A stretch of DNA of 64,000 nucleotides from Engraulis encrasicolus. Its lineage: Eukaryota > Chordata > Actinopteri > Clupeiformes > Engraulidae. This document shows, piece by piece, positions 26,993 through 40,100 of this stretch (position 1 is its first letter; each line of letters starts with the position of its first letter). The position numbers and the translations under genes were made by a program. Where the stretch lies: the NCBI RefSeq assembly GCF_034702125.1, contig NC_085878.1:26449951-26513950 (forward strand). Reading direction: 5' to 3'. The notes under the pieces are model-generated. The model was given only the letters and a program-made list of their open reading frames with translations, did not search any database and was not told the origin of the DNA.

Positions 26993-27169
26993 GAAATGAC
27001 CCAGGCCAGACTCAAACCTGTAGGTACCCATGGACATGGCAAACAGTCGTGTGCCTTAGCACCTTGCACTGCAGCATCCTCTGTCTAAGCACAGTCTTCC
27101 AGAGGAGGTAGTTGTAACAGTAATAATAAACATGAAGAGACATGAAATAGATAATGTTCAAAAATCAAT

Positions 27170-27175
27170 TTTATT
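27170..27175 (-). terminator. Candidate polyadenylation signal of dis3l
   Basis: TTTATT on plus, AATAAA on minus, about 930 bases after the dis3l stop. Confidence 0.45.
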
Positions 27176-28103
27176 ACAAACACAAGGAAGCTGCCCAGTT
27201 TGGTGAAAATGAATATTTTTCACCTCATTGTCCAATATGCAGTGCTGAGGTATAAAACTTTCCCACAGGATTAAAATTGGACTCATGTTCTTGATCCAGA
27301 TTGTGCAGAATAGTATCCGCATAAAAGCAACAAAAAGTTGTGTGTACAGTAAGTCCATATTAAATGATCCATTATTTCCATGATTCACTGAGGTTATGAA
27401 AGTGTACAGTCTCTTGATCTCGGCTTTTGTAGATTGTGGGTCCCACCTTCAGCCCCATTTAGTCTCTATAAGAGACAAAGGGAAACTGGTCGGTCCACAG
27501 GTCTTTGAAAATCCAGAGGAAATACATGTTTGAATCCAACACCACTAATTTCCTATGAAGTGCATTTCATAAGGAGCAAACAAAACTTCCCTGAAATCTC
27601 ATTACTGGGCAACCACCTCACTCCCCTCAAAACCACAGTTATCAATGGATGTGCCTCGGACCGCTTCCAAGTTTCTCCTACCATTCCAGTGCGTACAGGC
27701 AACCCTCCATACAAACCAGCTAAATGAACACTAGTTTTTTTAATAGGATGATGCACTAGTGAAAATGCACACATTTAACACATGTTGTCCTTTGTATTGA
27801 GCACTAGTGTAGAAGTGCACCGTACACACCAGGACACATTTCCATCCCTATGTAACCCTGAATACAATACAATCCAGCCAACACACTTTACATGTGCACT
27901 ATATAGTGTTTAAGTACACACGCCCTTCCTCTATGTTGCACTGTATAGTGTACAAGTGCACACAAGTAAGGACCCATCTCCATGCCTATGCAACCCTGCA
28001 TACAAAACAAACCAGTCAAAAATCAAGTGCATGCGCCTGTCCTCCATGTTGCACAGTATAGTATACAAGTGCACACCCATAAGGCCACATCCCCAGTCCA
28101 TGC

Positions 28104-31100
28104 CTATGCCCCCACACCCATGGCCTCACAGGCCGGCAGATCCAGCAGAGCCAGCTGTGCAATCTCCTGCAGCACGGTGTAGAGGTTGGGCTGCTTGCTC
28201 TGCCTGTACTGCTTCTCCTGCTTGGAGAGTTTCCCGCGGCCCTTCTTGCCTTCCTTGGCCTGCTGGGAAGCCTCCTCGGCCAGCCTCACCACCTCCTGCA
28301 CCAGCTCGGAGCGGCCACGGCCCTTGGGTTTGTCGCCGGTGCCCGCCGGAGCCTCTGGGGAGGGGGCGGCCTGGTGGGGCTTGCTGCTCACCACCTCCAC
28401 ACACAGGTTGAGGGGGTGGCAGCGGTTGGGCTGAACCGAGATGCACACCTGAATAAAGGAAGGGAGACATGATGACATGGGGTCAGCTAACAATACCATG
28501 AAAAAATTGTTTACAAAAGCAACTTGGGGCTTCAAGCATTACAAAATTAGCCTGGTTCACACCAGACGTTGTGTGTGTAGCTTCGGCGCCCCCTGGCGGC
28601 GCAGAGCTACACACACTACCGTCTGGTACACAGCCATAGAGCACGCTCCGTCTCCAACCAGAAAATAGGCTGAGAATGTATTGCTTCAAAATCAACGGTA
28701 ACTCGCATTGAGGAGTCACAAGACAGATTAGAGACTATATTGACTTTTTAAAGATTAACAGGAAGGTTTTTGAAGGAATTTGTTGGTGAGGAGGCCGTGC
28801 AGAAGCAATAAATTCTCATTTATTCTCATTCTCTATATAGTCAATGTCAATAGTTGTGACACAAATTGTGAGCTGCACAATGTTGGAAAATTATGAAGCT
28901 AATAAATATAGTGATGAAAGGTGCCAGCAAGGGCTGTGCAAAAATGGATATTTCTAAAGAAGAAAGAGAACAATGAGTACTCACAGTGATATGGTCGAAG
29001 ACCTTGAAGGTGTGTGTCCCTGTGGCGGTGGTGGTGCTGATACGGTCCAGCTGCCTGTCCAGAGTACCCCCCTGCCAGCTACAGCTGCCGTCCTCCGCCA
29101 CCCCCACCACCTGGCTCTCACGGTTCTTTAGGTACACCGCACCCTTCAGACCATAACTGCAACACAGGTGCACACAGTGCCGCATCTTACTTTACATTGC
29201 CCATGTTGTGTTAACTGATTCATTTCCAGTGGCCTGAATGTAAAGCTCCTTAAAGCAAGTGTCTAATATAAAGTTAAGTCATCCACTTTTGAAAACTTAA
29301 TTAATCAAACACTGTTCAACAGAAGAGCACAAAACATTTTCAGAAGTTGCAAAGCTACCCAGTGTTGCTTTAATGCCGTAGTGTAAGGAGAATGAGACTT
29401 GCAGGACATTGCCAAAGTCACCCAGAACTGCCAGCTAGCACACTGGTGCTATGGGAACCATCACATGGGTGCCGGTTAAGAGGACGTCCCACACTAACAT
29501 TTGTGGACATACTCAAGGAGGACGCCGGAGCCCTGAGTACCAGCGAACTGAAAAGATGTATGGAGAATCGGGATGACTGGAAACAACGATGGAAGGCTCG
29601 TCTGAGGACGACCTAGAGAGAGAGCCTTACCTGGGCACAAACACCAGCATGCCATTGGCCCTAATGGAGTAGATGACGGCGTCAGCAGTGCAGCGCTCGT
29701 CAGTCAGGGGGTCCTTGTCCCTGAAGTACAGGGACTGAAACAGCTCTGTAGACTGCTTCTGAGCATGCTGTGCTGCCTGTAACACAAACACAACAGTCCC
29801 AAACAGCCACAACGGCTTTTGTTATTTACAAATAGTGGATCAAGAATGAATTACATTTTACCCTATTACAACTCAAGATGGCAACTTAAAAAAAAACATG
29901 AAAAAAAAATTTAGGAGGCATTTTGGAAAATCTTTATGAAATAGAACAGCAGATGCTTAGGACAAAATTGGGCTCTCATGGAAGAAACACCTCACAGACA
30001 GTTAAGAATAAGACCAGCATGATCTCCAGAATTCCGTGCTCCTGGACACGGATGTTAAGGACACGAAATCCGTGCCCAGGAGCACAGATTTTGCAAAAAT
30101 TCCATGCTCCTGGACACGGAATTGTTTTCCATGATGGAAACACAGAACTGCTCTCTCTATACTCCCACAACTCTACGTTTCCACAGTCTTGTGTTTTCTC
30201 AGGATTTTTCTAATTTCAAATATTTTTTTCTCAAAAAAATATTTCTTACAGGTTAGGGTTGGTCTGGGCACAGCTAGTATTCTTCCATTCATTATATGAA
30301 TTTGACAGCCTATCAACCAACTGGAAAAGGTATTTCTCATAAATATGTCTTTAATGACAGGTTAAGGTTAGGGAATGTTTTGGTCAGGGCACAACTTAAA
30401 TTGCGATAGCATCATTTTGTTTAGGATTAGCATTTGGTATGTATTTTCTATGCTGTGGGAATATAGAAAGCACTTCCGTGTGCCCATCACGGAAAACAAT
30501 TCCGTGTCCTTAACATCCGTGTCCAGGAGCACGGAATTTTGGAGATCAGGCTGATAAGACTCATACACAGTGGCGTAACAACTCGGTCACGGGCCCCGGT
30601 GCGAGTATCCAGCACGGGCCCCCGGAGGTTGTGCTAATTTTAGGATATTTTATCTAGCCATTACGGGTGAAAGGGTGGGCTATTTTCTTTGCAATTGCAA
30701 CAGCATCGTGAATGCTGCAACGATGTGCACATTTACATCATAGAGTATTTAAGTTATCTGTCCCAAAAAAAACAACAACAGGACAAACGCAAAGAAAGGC
30801 TTTCGGAATATGTGTCTAGAGACCGGTTGAGACAGGGACAGGGGGCTGCGTGTGTGCTTGCGAGCGCACGGTGCCTGCTGACAGCAGGCTACACAGACGA
30901 GGGAGACAACCATGCTGATCTTAAGCACCCCAGTTTAAACTTCATTAAAAAAAATAACACTAAGGACTTAAAAGATAGATAGCACAATCAACAGAATATG
31001 CCTTCATAATGATTTCAATATTCCACTACCCCACATACACAAGGTGCCATTGCAAAGTAGTTTTGCGTCCTTTGGCATCATCAAATAACGGCACAATATG

Positions 31101-33436
31101 CAACGCTGGTTATGGAAGACGGTCCCGGCTACCAAAAACATGGGAAAAGATGGAGATGGTGCATGGGACTGTACCAAGGAGTGGATACACGACATCCAAG
31201 ACAACCATGACAACACATTGGTGACAGCCCACCAGTAAAACATACACAGATAGAGCTCTACACACGCACACAGAATCGTCCACTTATTTAGATTTCTTTC
31301 TCCCCTCCCTAGTCTGGCTAGTGGGAGCGAGCCGACCGGGGAGCGTCCTGCGTTGGGAGCGACAATCAGGGAATCCCCTAGCTGACAACTCCAGAGTCCA
31401 CTTCGTAACATAGCCAAGCTAACAGAAGAACTTAACTTATATTATGCTAACAGGAGAAACGCTAGATGATAAAAGGTGCTGTGGAGGTGCTGTTAGCAAG
31501 TCAGCACAACTAGTTGTCAATTGGAGAACACACAACTAAGTTACAACGCTGGGAATAACTACAGCAATACCGCTGTCACAGATTACAAACTAGAATGGAC
31601 ACCGTTAAAAATGTGCCTCGTCTCTTTCGTTTAGCCAGACCCTGCCGAACCTAGACTACTGGACTAGAAAGTGACAACAATTGGAAAATACCTGAAGGAG
31701 ATGAGTGATATGAAATCAATATAATGCCGCGGCGGACATTATTATAGGGAAACCTGTCCTTACCTTCTTCGTAGCGTCTTTGAAATCTTCTCAGATAATA
31801 TCCATAGGATGTTCTTGCTAGCCAGTAGCCATCTCTATTCTTGGCGAATGAAGTGACTAAACTCATTTTATATTCCGCCTTCAAGAAAGCCAACAACGCA
31901 TAGCCTACTACTACAACATAGATAAGATGAGAACAAAAGAGTCCACGTTCGACTGACCAGCATGTATTTAATTTGGTAAGGGAATCAATCATGTGGTAAT
32001 TCCAAACAGAACGTTACCACTGGCGACTCGCGCTCCCTGTTTACATACAGCCAATGATAGTGTATGAAAATATATATCCCACAATCCCTGGCCGCAATGT
32101 AAAAAATAAAATGCAGCGTTCATGTGTTACCTTTATTGCTATTTGAAACATTTGTCTGAACAATTTCACTGCCCATGTAATGACCTGTAGCAATATAGTA
32201 ACTAAAAGTGTCAATTTGCAATTGATTTAATGCTCTAAATTCCCACCGTCTTTTGGGAGTCTGACACGGTCTATAAATAGTGTCTGGCCAAAAGGTTAAC
32301 GTAGCGCCCAGGATACAATGCCTATCCATTTTTTGACCCGTTACAAACGGGTATAGAAATGCATGGGGGGGGCCGCGATCCACTTCGGAGGGCCCGTTCG
32401 CGGGCCCCCCAGTGGTCGCGGGCCCCGGTGCGACTGCACCGACTGCCTATAGTTACGCCAGTGCTCATACAGTATGTCTTAAAATGGACATTGGGGACCT
32501 ACAGTATGTAGTTGAGGTCTACTCACTCTGTTCCTGTTGTTGATGTGGTGAGCCAGCTCCTCCTGGTCCTTGTTAGAGGCCAGAGCTGTGCTGGGCACCT
32601 GCTCCGTATCCTTATCAGCAGCAATGGCCGCCATCAGCAGACGATGCACAATGATGTCGGCATAGCGACGGATGGGGGACGTGAAGTGAGTGTAGCGGTC
32701 CAGAGCGAGACCTAATGATATCACATAAACATACAGTGCCTCCAGTTTTTCGCGATTCAGCGATCGCGTGGATTCATGCAAATTCAATGATATTCCGCAT
32801 AATTTCACGATGCCGCGTAATTCCTGTAAAGCCGCATTTTTCCCGCAAAATTTCAACATTCTGTGGAGTTTATTGATTTATATTTTCGTCAAAAAAATAA
32901 AAATGTGACTACAATACCACCGGAGACGAAAACCAATACGAAGCATTTTTGTTAATATGTCACAGAAACATTGAAAAAGAATTGCCTGCCTCGGAAGTCG
33001 CGACCCTCATCTCAGCTGTTCCGCGTCTCTCCTCCCCTCCCTCACATATACACGCAGGCGTTAGGCTATGCTTGCGGAACTTCTCCACTCTCCCCTGTTG
33101 CTTTCATGAGCATGCTACCCGACGGTCGTTGTCTGATCTTTTTTCAATGTTCGCTAATGATTGTAATTTAAGGGTCTATGTCTATGCGTAGGCACAAGCC
33201 TTCTGATAACAATCACTGTGTGCCGATCGCAAGGTTTCGGAAGTGTGGAGTTTTGCAACTTGTTTCAGTCAAAGACACCGAGATAGGAAGTGAACGGCCC
33301 TTCCACGCTTTCACTGTGTTATTGCAATGAAGTCTTGCGAATCCATGCAACCATGCACACAACCATGTCAACGAGAGCGTTTATGCCATCACAACTTTGC
33401 ATCAAGCAAATAATATGCAACAGCTTGCAATACGAG

Positions 33437-33470
<34 letters not shown>

Positions 33471-36400
33471 GCGTCTTCCAACAGGTGACATTGTAACGCT
33501 TGCATACAGCCTGGCTACTGTACCCCGCTAGGCTAGTGGTAGGCTATACGGTACCCACAAGTATTTTTCCATAACGCGCTGTCCCGTTTTCCCCCGAAGT
33601 CGTTCTAAAATATCGACAGAGATTTATGAGTGTCGCGGCCATGATTTTTTTTTTACACATTGGACGCACTGGCTAATAAGACGCTCTGACAGCTTTTGAC
33701 AATATTTTATTATTCTATTATATAGGAAGTGTGTTTCTGAATCTCTCTCTCTTTTGTCTTAAGCCTGCTTAGACTGATTGTGGTTTTCAGTTACCAAAAA
33801 AACCCAGAAAGGGATGCAAAATCTTTGCAAAAAATGAGAAAATGCCGCAAAATCTTTGCAAAAAATGAGAAAATGCCGCCACAAAATCAGACATTTTGAC
33901 CGCAAAAAATCACAAAATCCCAATGCAAAATCCTTGAGGGACTGAACATATCACACAAATAAGATAATATAATACATACTACTGCTGTGTGAACACCGTA
34001 TAGGATAAAATACCAACCAAAAAAAAATAAAAAAATCGGAAAAAATAAGTATTTAGTGTGCTTTCAAATTTTCTAAATGTCGTCTGCTTTCACATTCAGA
34101 ATAGAGAAATTATGGGCATTACTGTAGACATTTTTTAAGTGTTCTGTAATAACTATTCATTCTCTACCACAAAGGTTCTCTTGGAATGCCGAATAAGCCA
34201 ATCATGATCAAGAACCAAACACACAGTTTTTCATTCCGTTTTTAAACTGATTATTCTAGAAGACTCCGTTACCGTAGTGGTAGTACTGGTCCTCGGCGCA
34301 TGCTCCAGTGGAGAAGTAGAGGGCGTTGGACATGGCCTGGGTGGCCATCATCCTCAGCAGCCGGTTCACAACGGGGTCCTTATGGTCCACAGCCTGGTCT
34401 AGAGAGTCAGCAAGAGCCTTATTGGACCTTATTGGGAAAGAGGACACAGGGATGGGAACACACATGGTCACGACAGGTACACAGGGACGGATCAGACTTC
34501 AAACATGGGACAACAATATTCTACACTGTATGGTATGATCAGACTTCAAACATAGAACAAGGTGGGAAAACAAGAACAATACTGCCTGCATGTGGCAAAA
34601 ATATTTTAAATTGGACAGCATTAGTAGTTTCTAGGCAAAATTAAGTTCTTGATTATTAAGAATTTCCAATACTTCTTCAACTACAATCCATAACTACATC
34701 CTAAAAAAACAGAATACCAATTCCAGTGCAAATACGTAAAAAGAAAGCAATCTCTACAAATAAAACAATCTGTAATAATTGTTTGTCATAACTTCTGTGG
34801 CTGGTTGGAGGCCTTACTTGGTGTCGATGGTGAACCCGCGGGTGCGGGCGCTGTCCTGGAGCTGGTTGAAGAACTCCTGCCTGGGGGGCGGGTGGTGGCG
34901 GAGCAGGGCCTGGTGGGGGAAGCTCTCCTGGATCTTGCGCGCCACCCAGTGGTTGGCGTAGATCATGCACTCGGCCACCGTCTCGTGCACCTCCAGAGGC
35001 TGCTTGGGCACCAGCGCCGTGATGTTCCTGCTGCTGTCTAGCTGGGCTCGCACCTACAAATAATAACATGGAAATAATAGTAAACATTTTAATAATTAGG
35101 GATGCACCGATACCGATACTGATATCGGTACCCGATACTATTCATTATACTTGTACTCGTACTCGACAAGCACTTGCCGATACCAGGAACGATACTGCTA
35201 CTACACAAAACAATGCAAAATCTTGTCACGTTCTGTGGACTTGAAAGCAGCATGGAAAAAAGGGCCACCTCATACATTTACTAACATTTAAATCTACATG
35301 GAAATGGACAATAAAAATATTACAGGTGGAAAAAACAAGGCCATGCATTTATTTTCATTGTATTTTGGTGGTAAAAGGTATCGGTATCGGTACCCGGTAT
35401 CGCCAAGTACACACATTAATGTACTCGTACTTGTATCGGTTTTCAAAAAAGTGGTATCGGTGCATCCCTATTAATAATAATCATCATCATTTGCCAATCC
35501 TTCCCCGACTCTCTCTCTCCACTCATTTCCTGTCCCTCTCTCACTATCCTATCACTAATTAAGGCAAAAAAAGCCCTTAAAATAATCATCATCATCATCA
35601 TCATTGTGATGTTCCTGCTGCAGTCCAGCTGTGCTCGTACCTACAAATAATAATATAGAAATAATGGTAATCATTTTAATCATCGTCATCCTCATTAACA
35701 TCATCATTATTGTATCTGTATGGTTCAATTCATACAACATGCAGCATAAAGTGCTTCCTTCAAGCACTGAGGGACCAGAGCTGAGTAGGTCCCTTAGTTG
35801 AAGGACAAAAGTCTTCGCACTCGCTTAGTTAAGTTGTTTACAATTACCGGTGAACTCTTTTGACACAAGTTAGCAGGAAATTGTATATAAGGGGTGTGTT
35901 TTATGTGTTTTTGCGTCTGAAGAGGGTTTTTTTTTTACCAGAAACGTCATGGCAAGATAAAACTAGACTGCCTGTGCAGTCGCCTTCGACTGCTTAAGGT
36001 ATATCCCCGAAACGCGACGCTTCCAGTCCCCCATCATTCCTACCACTCCCGTCCACCATTTCGTAAACGTATATGATACATACAGACGTGACATGACGTG
36101 CATAGGCTTAAAACCAAACGGCTATTGTGAAAATGAGGCAAAAAATGGGGCAAATGGTAATACTGTTTTAATGGTTCAGTGGATATACCACATTAGGTAC
36201 AGTGTAATAACCAGTGTAACAATATTTAATACAATGTAATACCAGTGTAACTCCGCCATTTTGTTAACTTACATCATGTGTTTGTGCGTAAGTGGTATTA
36301 CATGGTATTGCATATTGTTACACTGGTATTACACTATATTACATGGTATTGCATACTGTTACACTCGTTATTACACTGTACCTGATATTGCATATTGTTA

Positions 36401-37112
36401 CACTGGTATTACACTAGTATTACATGGTATTAAATATTATTACATTGGCTATTACACTGTACCTAATATGGTAGATTCACTGAAATCGTGAACCATTAAA
36501 ATAAGGTGTTACCGGGCAAATCAATCCACCCAGTCAGAAGTTATGGGCCAAATGAAAATTCCGCCATTTTGAAAGTGTTGTCTTCCAAACTCGAATCAGT
36601 TCTTGAACCTACCCTAGAGCATTAACACACAAAATCTGGGACAAATCCATCCACCCGGTCAGTAGTTATGGGCCAAACAATAATTCGGCCATCTTGAATT
36701 CAGCCATCTTGAAAGTGTTGACCTCCAAACTCGAATCAGTTCATGAACCTACCCTAGAGCATTCACACACCAAATCTGGGACAAATCCATCCACCCGGTC
36801 AGAAGTTATGGACCAAACAATAATTCGGCCATCTTGAATTCAGCCATCTTGAAAGTGTTGACCTCCAAACTCGAATCAGTTCATGAACCTACCCTAGAGC
36901 ATTCACACACCAAATCTGGGACAAATCCATCCACCCGGTCAGAAGTTATGGACCAAACAAAAATTCGGCCATCTTGAATTCAGCCATCTTGAAAGTGTTG
37001 ACCTCCAAACTCGAATCAGTTCATGAACCTACCCTAGAGCATTCACCCAAAAAATCTGGGACAAATCCAAACATCCGTTCAAAAGTTATCGCGTTAACAC
37101 GAAAGACCTTAC

Positions 37113-37152
<40 letters not shown>

Positions 37153-40100
37153 ACGCAAAACCATTACATCCCCGACGCTCCGCGTTTCGGGGATATAAAT
37201 ATGCAGGAGCAAAAAATCCTGGTTGACGCTGACTTTTCTCTTTTGCCACAATACGGCAGGAACACATAGAGTGGTAACACCTCATGAACGACACCTGTGT
37301 TTGCTCCAAGTGCATGAAGCCGTTTGGGAGTTTGACAAGGTGACAATAAAGCAAAACAAAAGTTATTTTTTGCACTCTCGAAATACAAAGGCAGGCGATA
37401 TTACTGTACCTCCACGCCCTCCAGCTCCAGAGCCCCTCCTTGGTCGCGGTGGGCACGCAGGTGTCTGGCCACGCGGGTCAGCTGACGCAGGGCCTCCAGA
37501 AGCTCCACCCTCCGCTTACTAAGCTCCGCCTCCGAGGTTCCATTGGCCTGGAATCAAAGCCATAGTCAGAGGGACCGTGCCGTATGTGATCAACATTGCT
37601 GAAACATTATGCTTCAGTGAGTGCTATCATGTTGACGAGTGGTTCTTAACCGTTTGCCTGTAAGTCCCCCTTACCTGTATCTGAGATGAGCTATGCCCCC
37701 CGCCCCCCAATCTAAAATTCCACCCGTATACAAATATACAACTATAATGCCTCTTGCTCGAGACATTAATCAATACCTCCATATCTTTACATGGGGAACA
37801 AAAATGTGTTTTAATTTTGTTATCCTGTTGGATGCATTGTTCACAAATGTAACTTTGGTTGCAACCTCAACGTAGTCGTTCTGGGGACCCCCTGCAATCT
37901 CTAGCGCCCCCATAGGGGGAGCATGGACCCAAGGTTAAGAACCAATAATCTAGAAAGTCTAGAGATCAGTGGTGCTGAGCAGTGTGAAAATTGCGAATGT
38001 GGCTATTGTCAAAGTCAACATAGAACAGAACAGAACTACACATGTGCTAGGCATGACACAGGAATCAGCATTATGTTTCTCACAGCTACCATGCTTGGAC
38101 TACTAGACAGAAGAATAAACATTGAGTGGAAACACAGGACAACACTAAAGTGAACAGTCACAACAAGTAACAACATATTTTATTACTTTACATTACATAA
38201 CAATTAGCTGATGCTTCAAAGCGATATGTACAGGGTATTGGTTACAGTCCCTGAAGCAGTGTAGTGGTTAAGTGCCTCGCTCAAGGGTACCTCAGCCAAG
38301 GAGTGTGGTAGGGAGTGGAAGGGTCCCCGTATATTCTATATTCTACCAACCTCAGCCTATTCTACCAAACTCCCACAATGTTGTGTACACAGGCATCACA
38401 ACTACAAACAAACAAACAAACACCAAACACATGCCATACCTGCAGCCGGCTGAGTTCCGGCACCTCAGCATCCTCTCCGTTGAGCAGGCTCTGTGCCAGC
38501 TCGTAGTGTAGTTGGTAGGAGGAGCGGATGAGGGTGCGGCCGTACCACACCTTACACACCTCCAGGGACGTGGCGTCCAGCTGCCACATCACACTCATCG
38601 CGTACCTGAAGACATAATGTACAGAGCAAACATACATGACACTCATCACATACCTGTAACGTACACAAAAGAACATATACTACATGATACCCATGGGCCG
38701 TATCTGTAGTCACAAGGTACACACAGTGAACAAAGCAGTGTTAATTCAACTCTTAGATAGTACTCTGGGAGCAAATACAATCTACACTCTTTAAGTGATA
38801 AATGAACACTGCATTTTTAATGTGGATAAACATTCATCCAGACTGAGAGGAACCCACACCCCTCCTAAACCAAACAGTCACCTTTTTAATTCCAAAGTAC
38901 ACCTTATTTTCACAGCACAGCATGTACTAAAATATACAGTCAGTAATATTACATTGAATCAACCATGTACCCTTGACATGCAGCTTATTCTAAGACCAAC
39001 CTGACAACCTGAGCTATTTCACACAGACAAAAAGAGAGGGACGAGGACCGAAAGCCAAACTAGCTAGTTTTCAGTTCAGAAATGGAAGTTGCATGCATCA
39101 TGTCACAGAGGTATTTTCTTACACATTCACAATATGCTGCATCTCTGTATTCAACCTTGTTTTCAGTCACTGCTATTGGTTGGACTGTATTGTAATGTGT
39201 GTGTTGTATAGATACCTTCCTGTTACACAGTTAAGAGCTAGTTTGTCTCTCTGTACTGTCTCGGTAGGGAGTGGTGCTTGAGAAGAAATCTCCCAGAAAA
39301 TGTCCTAAATGTATGGAATGTTCTACAATGGCGCATGGAATTAGTAGTGACTGTGGCGTACAGCTAGCCATGGTCTCTATGCTTTGCATAACTTTTACAT
39401 GCACAACAGCCTAGAGATAGCCTAGAGAGGAGAGAGAAGTATAAAAATAAACTGCAAAGGACACAATGTGTCGTTGCTTTCAGGGAACGAACGCAACAGG
39501 GAATTAATTCACAGTCCTCCAGGATGACAGCAAGACAAAACCTTTAGCCTTTTGTTAAGGGTTTGCTCATGGCAAAGTCAGAACACTGTGTTTTTAACAA
39601 GGTGTTTGAAACTCACCTGTCCACCCCTCCCAACAGGGAACAAAGGTCTGCACTCAGCACAGCAGGCAGCATGTCATACCTGCGGTCCGCAAGGTAGTAT
39701 GTGGTGGCTCTAGCAGACAGACAGAGACGGAGATGTCAAATCATAGTTCCTTTGATTTTGACAATTCTCATTCATGCAGGAACAGAACAATTGATTGCAG
39801 TACTAGCAATAACAAGTTACAATCTTATGTCGTGACACCATAAATATTAAAATTCCACTGGTGCCAAGTGTTCTCCCAAACCTTATAATTGCATGTGACT
39901 ATTATATTATGTACATTAGAATAAAGTTTCACGTTAAGAAGGCCTGGGTCAACACCTTTTATCTCGAATGTACCCTTTCACAGTATCTTGCATTTTACCC
40001 CCTTTAATTGTCTTATTTTAAACTGGTTTGGAAAATATATTGGATTGTTATGCCTAAAGACATCACAAAGTGAAACCGAACTTAATACAAATCTACTGCA

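Larger units (their letters stand above)
25295..28103. other. tipin/dis3l convergent intergenic region and 3' UTRs
   Basis: Includes the tipin 3' UTR up to the AATAAA at 26208, a hAT-type MITE (26697-26992), and the presumed dis3l 3' UTR with AATAAA on the minus strand at 27175-27170. The remainder shows no gene; a CA-rich low-complexity stretch lies at 27740-28090. Confidence 0.5.

Noticed and set aside
30568..32463. Possible transposase gene inside the hAT-like element
   Set aside because: Only short unrelated ORFs were seen; no dimerisation or catalytic block could be read.
37113..37149. GGC triplet tract as coding polyglycine or polyalanine
   Set aside because: It lies inside a repeat element in a dis3l intron, not in an exon.
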